NCBI GenBank assembly: GCA_002432195.1
Contig: DJGG01000121.1
Span: 16,892 to 23,273 of the forward strand
Length of the DNA: 6,382 nucleotides
Source of the DNA: Desulfobacteraceae bacterium UBA5852
Lineage (GTDB): Bacteria; Desulfobacterota; Desulfobacteria; Desulfobacterales; UBA5852
Direction of reading: 5' to 3'
Shown here: positions 1 to 5,254 of the stretch, piece by piece
Layout of the letters: each line of letters opens with the position of its first letter
How positions within the stretch are numbered: the stretch's first letter is position 1
Translations under genes and position numbers: made by a program
Notes under the pieces: model-generated
Told to the model about the DNA's origin: nothing
Databases searched by the model: none
Seen by the model: the letters and a program-made list of their open reading frames with translations, nothing else

Positions 1-120
1 TCGACAACCAGCCGGTTGCCTGTAGTTTGAAATCTGCCTCCGCCTTGACCTGGGGGCCAAAATCCGTTTTTTGAGATGGGTTATAGTAACTTGTGCCCAT
101 CCACCTACGGAGTTTGCGTC
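1..120. other. Region upstream of cinA; no supportable gene
   Basis: All three plus frames meet stops here (for example TAG at 23-25, TGA at 28-30 and TGA at 72-74). The region could hold the last codons of an upstream plus-strand gene, but too little is present to identify one. A short inverted repeat, CAACC/GGTTG with a 4-base loop, lies at 5-18. A run of six T lies at 67-72 but is too far from that repeat to make a standard terminator. A TATAGT at 82-87 could be a -10 element for cinA, but I see no acceptable -35 at the right distance. Confidence 0.4.
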
Positions 121-1389
121 ATGACGCCACCCGTGTGTGCGGAAATCCTTTCCACCGGCGATGAAATCCGCTGCGGGTCCGTGGTGGATTCCAATGCGGC
201 CTGGATCGCGGAGCGATTGGAGGAGGCCGGCGTCCCCGTGCTGCGGCATACCTGCGTGGGGGACGATCGGGACGCCATTTCTGCGGCCCTGTCGGAAATC
301 GGCGGCCGGGCGGCTATCGCTGTGGTCACCGGGGGACTGGGGCCCACCGCCGACGACCGCACGGCTGAGGCCGCGGCCCAGGCCGCCGGCGTCGAACTGG
401 CGGAAAGCGCTGCCGCCCTGGCGGTCGTGGAGCGCTTCCTGGCGCCCCGGGGAATTTCCATTTCGGCGGCCAACCGCAAACAGGCCCGATTGCCTCACGG
501 GGCCGAATGCCTGGACAATCCGGAAGGCTCGGCCCCCGGCTTCCGATTGCGCATCGGCGGCTGCCAGGTGATCTGCCTGCCCGGGGTCCCCCGTGAAATG
601 GAGGCCATGCTCCAGCGTCATGTGCTGCCCCGCATTTGGGATCTCGTGGGAATTCCGGCGGGTGTTCAGGAGGTGGGCGTACTCAACACCTTCGGGATGC
701 CTGAATCCGTCGTGGGGGAACGCCTGGAGGGGCTGGAAGCCGGCTTTCCCGGAATTCGCCTGGGGTTGCGGGTGGCCTTCCCCGAAATCCAGGTGCGCCT
801 CTACGGCCATGCCCAGGAGCGTGGGGACCTGGAGCGTCGCCTGGGCCAGGCCGCGGAAGAGGTTTGCCGGCGTCTGGGCAAGCGGGTGGTGTCGCGGCGC
901 GGAGAGGGGATGGCCACCGCTCTGGGGGAATTGCTGCGCGGGCGTGGCCAGACCCTTGGCGTGGCCGAAAGCTGCACGGGAGGGATGATCGGCGCCCTGC
1001 TCACGGACGTTGCCGGGAGCTCCGATTACTTCCTGCTCTCGGCCGTGACCTACGCCAACGCCGTCAAGACCGCGGTGTTGGGGGTTTCACCCGAGGTGCT
1101 GGAGCGTTGGGGCGCGGTGCACGAAGAAACGGCCCGGGCCATGGCGCACGGGGCGCGGCGGGTTGCCGGGGCCGATTTCGGCCTGGCCACCACCGGCATC
1201 GCCGGTCCCGGGGGCGGCTCGGCGGACAAGCCCGTGGGCACGGTCTGCATCGGCCTGGCCACGGCGGAGAGCGTGGTGGGGTGGCGGTATGTCTTCCCCT
1301 TCAACCGGCGGGACATGAATCGCCGGATGTTCGCCTTCCTCGCCATGGACCGTCTGCGGCTCTGGCTGCGGGGTGACTTGCGAACCTGA
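121..1389 (+). CDS. cinA: CinA family protein: nicotinamide-nucleotide amidohydrolase with N-terminal MoCF-like domain
   Basis: This is a 422-residue protein, full length for two-domain CinA. The N-terminal half is the MoaB/MogA-like (COG1058) domain. It shows STGDEIRCGSVVDSN near the start, TGGLGPTADDRT at 70-81, NPEGSAPG at 133-140 and LPGVPREM at 153-160; in some family members this domain is an ADP-ribose pyrophosphatase. The C-terminal half is the PncC domain, which deamidates NMN to nicotinate mononucleotide in pyridine-nucleotide recycling. It shows AESCTGG at 282-288 (candidate nucleophile S284), Y311 and K316 in TYANAVK, and TTGIAGPGGG at 357-366. Both domains look intact, and the protein should be cytosolic. 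The start at 121 is preferred over the in-frame ATG at 76 because GGAG at 109-112 sits 8 bases upstream and family similarity begins just after it. Competence-inducible expression, which gave the family its name, is not shown here. A 71-bp spacer follows. Confidence 0.95.
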   Translation: MTPPVCAEILSTGDEIRCGSVVDSNAAWIAERLEEAGVPVLRHTCVGDDRDAISAALSEIGGRAAIAVVTGGLGPTADDRTAEAAAQAAGVELAESAAALAVVERFLAPRGISISAANRKQARLPHGAECLDNPEGSAPGFRLRIGGCQVICLPGVPREMEAMLQRHVLPRIWDLVGIPAGVQEVGVLNTFGMPESVVGERLEGLEAGFPGIRLGLRVAFPEIQVRLYGHAQERGDLERRLGQAAEEVCRRLGKRVVSRRGEGMATALGELLRGRGQTLGVAESCTGGMIGALLTDVAGSSDYFLLSAVTYANAVKTAVLGVSPEVLERWGAVHEETARAMAHGARRVAGADFGLATTGIAGPGGGSADKPVGTVCIGLATAESVVGWRYVFPFNRRDMNRRMFAFLAMDRLRLWLRGDLRT

Positions 1390-1429
1390 CTGACGGCGGG
1401 TGGGTCGGAGGCGGGGAGAAAAATGGAAG

Positions 1430-1439
1430 GTCTGCAGAC
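1430..1439. repeat. 10-bp perfect palindrome in the cinA-hydrolase spacer
   Basis: GTCTGCAGAC reads the same on both strands and lies 21 bases before the ATG at 1461. It is followed directly by an A/T-rich GTATATAG in an otherwise GC-rich spacer. It could be a half-site or operator for the hydrolase-amidohydrolase pair, or it could be chance. There is no convincing -35/-10 pair around it. Confidence 0.3.
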
Positions 1440-1460
1440 GTATATAGGGACGGTGACGTC

Positions 1461-2312
1461 ATGGGATTTCTGACCGTGGTGCTGACTGCCCTGGCGCTCT
1501 ACGGAGCGCTGTCCATTGTCCTGGCCTACCTGGTGCAGCGTTACCCGCGGCAGCCGGTGACGGATCCCCCGGACTGGGGGCGGGTGGAGGAACTGCGTCT
1601 GCCGGCGGTGGATTCCGGAGTGCTGGAAGCCTGGCGGGTGACACCCGCGGGTACCCCCCGGGGTACGGTGGTGTTCATGCACGGCTGGGGCCGCAACCGG
1701 GACCGCATGGTGGCCCGGGCGCGCATCTTCGGGCAACTGGGCTACACCACGGTGCTTTTTTCGGCGCGGGACCACGGTGGCTCGAGCCCCAAGACCCTGG
1801 TGCACCCGGGGACCTTTGCCGAGGACATCGAGGCCGTGCTCGCCTGGTGCGGAGCTTCCCCGGTGGTGCTCTACGGGCACTCGGCCGGCGCGGGGGGTGC
1901 GATCATCGCCGCGGCGCGCAACCCCCACCGGGTGGAGCGGTTGATCCTCGAGGGCAGTTACCCCTTCACCCGCGAAGCCCTGCTGCATCTCTACAAGTGG
2001 GCCAACCGGTTTCTGGGAGTCGCCTTCGGCCCGGCCATCCTCTTCTGGATGGATCTCTACTTCCGGGGCGGCCTCGACCGGGTGAGCCCCGCGCGCCTGG
2101 CCCCCGGGATCCGCATGCCGGTCTTGCTCATTCACGGAGCCCGCGACCGGCGGTTCCCCGAGGCGTTTGCCCGCCGTCTGCTGGCGGCCTTCCCTCCGGG
2201 GAGCGCGTCCCTCCATGTGGCCGAAGGGGCACGCCACTCCGAAGCCTGCGGGACACCGGGCTACGCGGCGGCGGTGAGGAATTTTCTGGAACCGGGAGTC
2301 CCCGCGCCATGA
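1461..2312 (+). CDS. Membrane-anchored alpha/beta hydrolase (serine hydrolase)
   Basis: This is a 283-residue alpha/beta-hydrolase-fold protein. The N-terminus (about residues 3-24) is an uncleaved-looking hydrophobic segment followed by basic residues (VQRYPRQ). That suggests a signal anchor, although which side of the membrane the catalytic domain faces is uncertain. The fold is complete: HGWGR at 74-78 (oxyanion region), the GHSAG nucleophile elbow at 139-143 with S141, acid D229 in HGARDRRFP, and H259 in EGARHSEAC. Overall it resembles COG1073-type hydrolases of the FrsA/BAAT or S9-peptidase-like kind; the substrate cannot be deduced. The start has AGGGA at 1446-1450, 10 bases upstream. 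The stop codon overlaps the ATG of the next gene (ATGA at 2309-2312), so translation of the two is probably coupled. It is not obviously related to the second hydrolase at 4279-5034 beyond sharing the fold. Confidence 0.88.
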   Translation: MGFLTVVLTALALYGALSIVLAYLVQRYPRQPVTDPPDWGRVEELRLPAVDSGVLEAWRVTPAGTPRGTVVFMHGWGRNRDRMVARARIFGQLGYTTVLFSARDHGGSSPKTLVHPGTFAEDIEAVLAWCGASPVVLYGHSAGAGGAIIAAARNPHRVERLILEGSYPFTREALLHLYKWANRFLGVAFGPAILFWMDLYFRGGLDRVSPARLAPGIRMPVLLIHGARDRRFPEAFARRLLAAFPPGSASLHVAEGARHSEACGTPGYAAAVRNFLEPGVPAP

Positions 2313-3556
2313 CGGATACGGCATGTCCCCGGAGGGACAGTTTCGTGATGCGCGTGGGCTGGCTGCTGGACGGCACCGGTCGGCCCGCCCGGAAAGGGGT
2401 TCGGCTCACCGTGGTGGGGGGCGTGGTTCAGGACCTGCGCCCCGCCGCGGAAGCGGCGCCCGTGGAGGATCTGCCGGTGCTGGACGCCTCGGAGAACACC
2501 GTCATTCCGGGCCTGGTGGACGCCCATGTGCACCTTTTCATGTCCAGTGCCGCGGACCCGGCGGTGCGCCAGGCCCAGTTGAACGCCTCCTACAGCCAGT
2601 TGCGCCCGGTAATGCGAGGCCACCTGGCGCAACACCTGGCGGCTGGCGTTGTGGCGGTGCGGGACGGGGGAGACTACGGCGGCTTTGCCCTGCGCCTGCG
2701 CCGGGAGATGGGCGCTTCGCCGGGCCCTGTCCAGGTGCGGGCCGCCGGTCGGGCCTGGCGGCGGGAGGGCCGTTACGGCAGCCTCATTGGACGCCCCGTG
2801 GCGTGCGGCCGTGACCTGGCACGGGCCGTGGCCATGGAGGACGCCCCCGGGGATCACCTGAAGATCGTCAACTCGGGTCTCAACAGCCTGACGGATTTCG
2901 GCCGGCAGACCCCGACCCAGTTTGGGGTCGACGAGCTGCGGGCCGCCGTGGCGGAAGGCCTGCGCCGGGGACGGCGCACCATGGTGCATGCCAACGGGAG
3001 CGAGGCGGTGCGGGTGGCGGCGGAAGCGGGTGCGCATTCCGTGGAGCACGGTTTTTTCATGGGGACCGACAATCTGGCCCGCCTGGCGGATCGGCAGGTG
3101 GTGTGGGTTCCCACGGCCGTGGCGATGCAGGGGTATCTCCGGCACGCCGGGCCCGATAGCCGGGAGGCGGATGTGTGCCGGCGCAACCTGGAACACCAAC
3201 TGGAGCAGTTGCGCGTGGCCCGGCAGAAGGGGGTGCGCGTGGCCTTGGGAACGGATGCGGGAACGTTGGGCGTGGGGCATGGCGCGGCGTTGCGGGAGGA
3301 GATCGCGCTGGTGATGGAAGCCGGTTACTCCCTGGCCGAAGCCCTGGAGTGCGCCAGCCTGCAGGGCGCCCGCTTAATGGGCCTGGGCGGGCAAGGGGTG
3401 CTGCGCCCCGGTTGGGCCGCCACCCTGGTGGTGCTGCCCGGACCGCCGACCGCCCTTCCCGGGAGTCTGGCAGCTCCCCGGGCCGTGCTGGTGGACGGCC
3501 TGCCGGTGGGCCCGGCGGCAGACGGCGGCCCCGGCGAAGGTCGGTCCATGCCCTAA
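2309..3556 (+). CDS. Metal-dependent amidohydrolase (imidazolonepropionase/prolidase-like, COG1228 type)
   Basis: This is a 415-residue amidohydrolase-superfamily enzyme that hydrolyses an amide, peptide or ring C-N bond at a metal centre; the substrate is unknown. The small N-terminal beta domain contains GWLLDGTG. The metal ligand set is complete: H73 and H75 in VDAHVH, K185 in HLKIV (the probable carboxylated bridging lysine), H227 in MVHANG, H247 in HSVEHG and D316 in LGTDAG. The C-terminus returns to the beta domain with GVLRPGWAATLVVL. No signal peptide is seen, so it should be cytosolic. The 2309 start gives an ATGA overlap with the upstream hydrolase and has GGGAG at 2294-2298. Rival starts are GTG 2345 and ATG 2348, which sit behind a stronger GGAGGG at 2330-2335 and begin closer to the conserved domain. 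The last four bases overlap the convergent gene on the other strand. Confidence 0.9.
   Translation: MTDTACPRRDSFVMRVGWLLDGTGRPARKGVRLTVVGGVVQDLRPAAEAAPVEDLPVLDASENTVIPGLVDAHVHLFMSSAADPAVRQAQLNASYSQLRPVMRGHLAQHLAAGVVAVRDGGDYGGFALRLRREMGASPGPVQVRAAGRAWRREGRYGSLIGRPVACGRDLARAVAMEDAPGDHLKIVNSGLNSLTDFGRQTPTQFGVDELRAAVAEGLRRGRRTMVHANGSEAVRVAAEAGAHSVEHGFFMGTDNLARLADRQVVWVPTAVAMQGYLRHAGPDSREADVCRRNLEHQLEQLRVARQKGVRVALGTDAGTLGVGHGAALREEIALVMEAGYSLAEALECASLQGARLMGLGGQGVLRPGWAATLVVLPGPPTALPGSLAAPRAVLVDGLPVGPAADGGPGEGRSMP
2330..2350 (+). promoter_or_regulatory. Strong internal ribosome binding site with alternative amidohydrolase starts
   Basis: GGAGGG at 2330-2335 is the best Shine-Dalgarno match around this junction. 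It is followed by in-frame GTG (2345, 9 bases away) and ATG (2348, 12 bases away). Starting there would remove the 12 or 13 residues after the 2309 ATG, which carry no recognised domain, and the protein would begin at about MRVGWLLDGTG, typical of the family. The true start is therefore undecided. Confidence 0.45.
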
Positions 3557-3858
3557 ATCAACAGGCAGCCGAGACCGTCGATCCCCATGTGGAGCAGAAG
3601 GCCCACGGCCGGCCAGCGAAGGACGGGAATCGGCAGCAATGCGGCGTACGCGAGGATCGCCAGGGGGTGGTGCAGGGGATGGACGCCGATGCTGCAGCGG
3701 GCGGGGTCGTAGACGGGAGTGGCCAGGAGATGATCCAGATCCACCGCCAGGGTAGCCACCATCAGCCACCAGACCCGCACCCGGCGGGAAGGTGGCGCCC
3801 AGAAAGCCGCGAGGGCGGGAACGCTCAAGTGCAGGACGAAATCGATCAATCGGGCCAT
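3553..3858 (-). CDS. Small DUF6122-like integral membrane protein
   Basis: This 101-residue hydrophobic protein resembles the DUF6122 family, from memory of its DLDHLLATP-x-(Y/F)-DP-x-RCSIGxHPLH signature, which spans residues 40-63 here. About three hydrophobic segments are visible: 4-20, 29-47 (with some hydrophilic content) and 66-90. Conserved-looking acidic and His residues (H10, D40, D42, H43, H60, H63, H90, D94) recall the DxDH and HxxxD patterns of YdjM/DUF457 membrane metal-dependent hydrolases. A metal-binding active site in the membrane is therefore plausible, but that is inference. The N-terminus (MARLIDFVLHLSVPAL) fits the family start, although no good Shine-Dalgarno precedes it. 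The gene is last in the minus-strand cluster, 75 bp after its neighbour. Its TAG stop overlaps the TAA stop of the convergent amidohydrolase gene. Confidence 0.8.
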   Translation of the reverse strand: MARLIDFVLHLSVPALAAFWAPPSRRVRVWWLMVATLAVDLDHLLATPVYDPARCSIGVHPLHHPLAILAYAALLPIPVLRWPAVGLLLHMGIDGLGCLLI

Positions 3859-3933
3859 CCACAGGGTGGTGAGCAGTTTCGCGAGGGCCGTAACGCAGCA
3901 TTTCGGCTTGAGGCGCCGCTTAGGCGCAGCCTG

Positions 3934-4272
3934 TCAGGGGCTGCCCTCCTCCATCAGGGGAACGCTCAAGCGGATGCGGATCGGGCGTTTGGCGAACTGC
4001 CGGTCACGAGCGTGGTTCAGCAAATTCTTGAGGGCGGCCTTGGCATCCCGGGCTTCGTCCTGGGTCTTGTAGAAGGACCGCAGGCCATCGATGCCGGGGT
4101 AAACGGCATCCACCCGCTCCCAGAGGTTCGGGGCGAGTTTGGCCTCCAGCACATAGAGGGCTCCCTCCCGCTCCACGGCCAGGAGGCACACATGGCTCTC
4201 AAGGGTCTGCTCGAAGGCCCGGATGGCCGCCAGATCCTTGGGGCTGAGTTTGGCGACTTTCACATCCAGCAT
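3934..4272 (-). CDS. Hypothetical protein, 112 residues, unrecognised
   Basis: I do not recognise this family. The protein looks small, soluble and mixed alpha/beta. A probable helix at 10-25 is followed by two strands (28-34 VCLLAVE and 39-44 LYVLEA), then a motif-like stretch PNLWERVDAVYPGIDGL at 48-64, a charged helix at 70-87 (DEARDAKAALKNLL), and a basic tail at 89-101. There are no membrane segments or signal peptide and only one cysteine (C29). Its start lies 6 bases after the stop of the upstream hydrolase gene on the same strand, so the two are very likely co-transcribed. A GGAG (plus-strand 4285-4288, inside the end of the hydrolase gene) is 12 bases from the ATG, rather far. The protein-like composition and tight spacing support a real gene. 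Confidence 0.7.
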   Translation of the reverse strand: MLDVKVAKLSPKDLAAIRAFEQTLESHVCLLAVEREGALYVLEAKLAPNLWERVDAVYPGIDGLRSFYKTQDEARDAKAALKNLLNHARDRQFAKRPIRIRLSVPLMEEGSP

Positions 4273-4278
4273 GCAGCA

Positions 4279-5034
4279 CTATATCTCCAAGAGGGGAAGG
4301 AACCATTCGGCGGCTTCGGCCAGCAGGTTCTCCCGGTGTTCGGGGCGGCGCAGGCGGTGGTCACCGTCGGCCAGGAGGAGCAGGCGTTTGGGATCCCCGG
4401 CGAGCCGGTGGATACAGCGGGCATGCGCCACCGGGATCACCCGGTCCCGGGTACCGTGGATCACCAGGATGTCCCGGATCCCGGGAAGCTCCGGCGTAAG
4501 GTCGAACTGAAAGTGGGGCGCGCCGAAAAGCGCGCGGGTCTGCCGGTCGGCATCGGGGTCGGCGGCTTCCAGAATCGAGCGGCTGTCGTAAGGGGCGGCC
4601 ACCACCACCAGGCGTCGGGGTTTGAGGGCGGCCCAGGCCGCCAGGCACGTGGCGCCCCCGAGGCTGCTGCCGAAAAGCCCCAGCATGGGGCCCACATCGC
4701 CCCGATGCCGGAGATAGCGCGCCGCCGCCAGCAGATCCCGGCGGCGGCCCTCCAGGGTAGTGACCCGGGCGAATTCGCCCTGGCTCCCGCCGCAGCCGCG
4801 ATGATCGAACCGCAAAAAGGCAATGCCTTTTGCGGACAGATGCCGGGCCAGGGCCACCTGTTTGGCGGAATTCCCGGTGCTGAACAAGCCATGGGAGCCA
4901 ACCACCACCGGAGGGGCCTGGCCAACCCCGGGGAGGTGCAGAAACCCCGCCAGGCGCAAGCCATCGGCTTCGAAGGCCACCGGTTCGCATCGGGGTGCTG
5001 GCGGGGGGATGCATCCGGGGGATGGGTCCGGCAT
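4279..5034 (-). CDS. Alpha/beta hydrolase (COG1073-like serine hydrolase)
   Basis: This is a 251-residue soluble alpha/beta-hydrolase-fold protein with a complete catalytic set: SHGLFSTGNS at 47-56 (oxyanion region), DHRGCGGS at 77-84, nucleophile elbow GSSLG at 122-126 with S124, acid D197 in HGTRDRVIP, and H226 in DGDHRL. It resembles esterases, acyl-hydrolases and dienelactone-hydrolase-like enzymes; the substrate is unknown. There is no signal peptide or membrane anchor, so it is probably cytosolic. The frame stays open upstream to an ATG at 5148, but 5034 is the better start. AGGGA (plus-strand 5042-5046) lies 7 bases before it, the fold begins soon after, and a good promoter (5074-5102) lies inside the upstream extension. 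It is the first gene of a minus-strand cluster, with the next gene 6 bases downstream. Confidence 0.9.
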   Translation of the reverse strand: MPDPSPGCIPPPAPRCEPVAFEADGLRLAGFLHLPGVGQAPPVVVGSHGLFSTGNSAKQVALARHLSAKGIAFLRFDHRGCGGSQGEFARVTTLEGRRRDLLAAARYLRHRGDVGPMLGLFGSSLGGATCLAAWAALKPRRLVVVAAPYDSRSILEAADPDADRQTRALFGAPHFQFDLTPELPGIRDILVIHGTRDRVIPVAHARCIHRLAGDPKRLLLLADGDHRLRRPEHRENLLAEAAEWFLPLLEI

Positions 5035-5054
5035 GGCTGAGTCCCTGCTAACAG

Positions 5055-5081
5055 TTGATTTCCGTGAGGGGTGAGTATAAA
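5055..5081 (+). promoter_or_regulatory. rlmD: Weak candidate promoter toward rlmD
   Basis: TTGATT (5055-5060) and TATAAA (5076-5081) are separated by 15 bases, short for a sigma70 promoter. If used, it would give a leader of roughly 165 bases that contains the hairpins listed here. Its -10 overlaps the -10 of the opposing promoter, so the two would compete. Low confidence. Confidence 0.25.
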
Positions 5082-5102
5082 CAAGTTCCCCCGCCTTGTC
5101 AT
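5074..5102 (-). promoter_or_regulatory. Sigma70-like promoter for the minus-strand hydrolase cluster
   Basis: Read on the minus strand, ATGACA (plus 5097-5102; five of six match TTGACA) is followed after exactly 17 bases by TATACT (plus 5074-5079; five of six match TATAAT). Transcription would begin near 5067, giving a leader of about 33 bases with AGGGA before the ATG at 5034. This is the best promoter in the window, and it argues against a hydrolase start at 5148. Confidence 0.65.
5081..5099. repeat. Inverted repeat (operator candidate) in the promoter spacer
   Basis: ACAAG (5081-5085) and CTTGT (5095-5099) form a dyad with 9 bases between the arms. It falls almost exactly between the -35 and -10 of the minus-strand promoter, where a repressor or MerR-type activator could bind. 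The arms are short, so chance is possible. Confidence 0.3.
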
Positions 5103-5113
5103 CCCCACGGGGG
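5088..5113. repeat. GC-rich inverted repeat in the divergent region
   Basis: CCCCCG (5088-5093) and CGGGGG (5108-5113) are six-base complementary arms around 14 bases. A small second hairpin, CGCCG/CGGCG with a 3-base loop, follows at 5118-5130. Both would lie in the rlmD leader if transcription starts upstream of them. Neither is followed by a T-run, so they are not intrinsic terminators. Confidence 0.3.
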
Positions 5114-5139
5114 CAGGCGCCGGTTCGGCGGCAGGGCGA

Positions 5140-5176
5140 CGGTTCCATGGGATAAAGAACTCGACCATTGGAACCG
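5140..5176. repeat. 8-bp inverted repeat, possible leader hairpin before rlmD
   Basis: CGGTTCCA (5140-5147) and TGGAACCG (5169-5176) are perfectly complementary. The pairing can continue with TGG (5148-5150) against CCA (5165-5167) past a single bulged T, giving about 11 pairs around a 14-base A-rich loop. It is the strongest dyad in the divergent region. It could be a transcription-factor site or an RNA hairpin in the rlmD leader. Confidence 0.45.
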
Positions 5177-5254
5177 ATGCACCGGGGGCTGTCTGCGCGA
5201 TGGAATCGGGTGGGCCAAGTCGTGCGGGGATCTCCATCTTCCGGAAAGGATGCA

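Noticed and set aside
76..120. cinA starting at the ATG at 76
   Set aside because: There is no Shine-Dalgarno before 76, and the extra 15 residues are unlike CinA N-termini. The ATG at 121 has GGAG at 8 bases.
1651..1666. Near-perfect palindrome GTACCCC-CC-GGGGTAC inside the hydrolase gene
   Set aside because: It encodes part of AGTPRGT in the conserved frame. A C-run/G-run pair like this is expected by chance in such GC-rich coding sequence, and nothing around it suggests a regulatory role.
1050..2324. 424-codon minus-strand open frame across cinA and the hydrolase
   Set aside because: It runs antisense across two well-supported genes and their spacer, has Pro/Arg/His-rich shadow composition, and shows no domain.
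2261..3280. 339-codon minus-strand open frame inside the amidohydrolase
   Set aside because: It is antisense to a gene with all its metal ligands intact. The His/Arg/Pro-rich translation is typical of a complement of GC-rich coding sequence.
3913..3927. GCGCC/GGCGC hairpin between the 112-residue gene and the DUF6122-like gene as a terminator
   Set aside because: The stem is only five pairs and has no T-run on the minus-strand downstream side. A terminator here would also cut off the last gene of the cluster.
1461..5034. The two alpha/beta hydrolases as a recent duplication
   Set aside because: Their catalytic spacings differ (S141-D229-H259 against S124-D197-H226), only one has a membrane anchor, and similarity is limited to the common fold motifs.
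3175..5040. 621-codon plus-strand open frame antisense to the whole minus-strand cluster
   Set aside because: Its translation is low-complexity Gly/Arg/Gln/Ala-rich with no recognisable motif, while the opposite strand encodes two recognisable proteins and a tightly spaced third. It is a GC-rich shadow frame.
5035..5254. tRNA, small RNA gene or known riboswitch in the divergent region
   Set aside because: There is no T-loop GGTTCGA with matching acceptor arms, no recognised riboswitch core and no intrinsic terminator. Only the inverted repeats reported separately are supportable.
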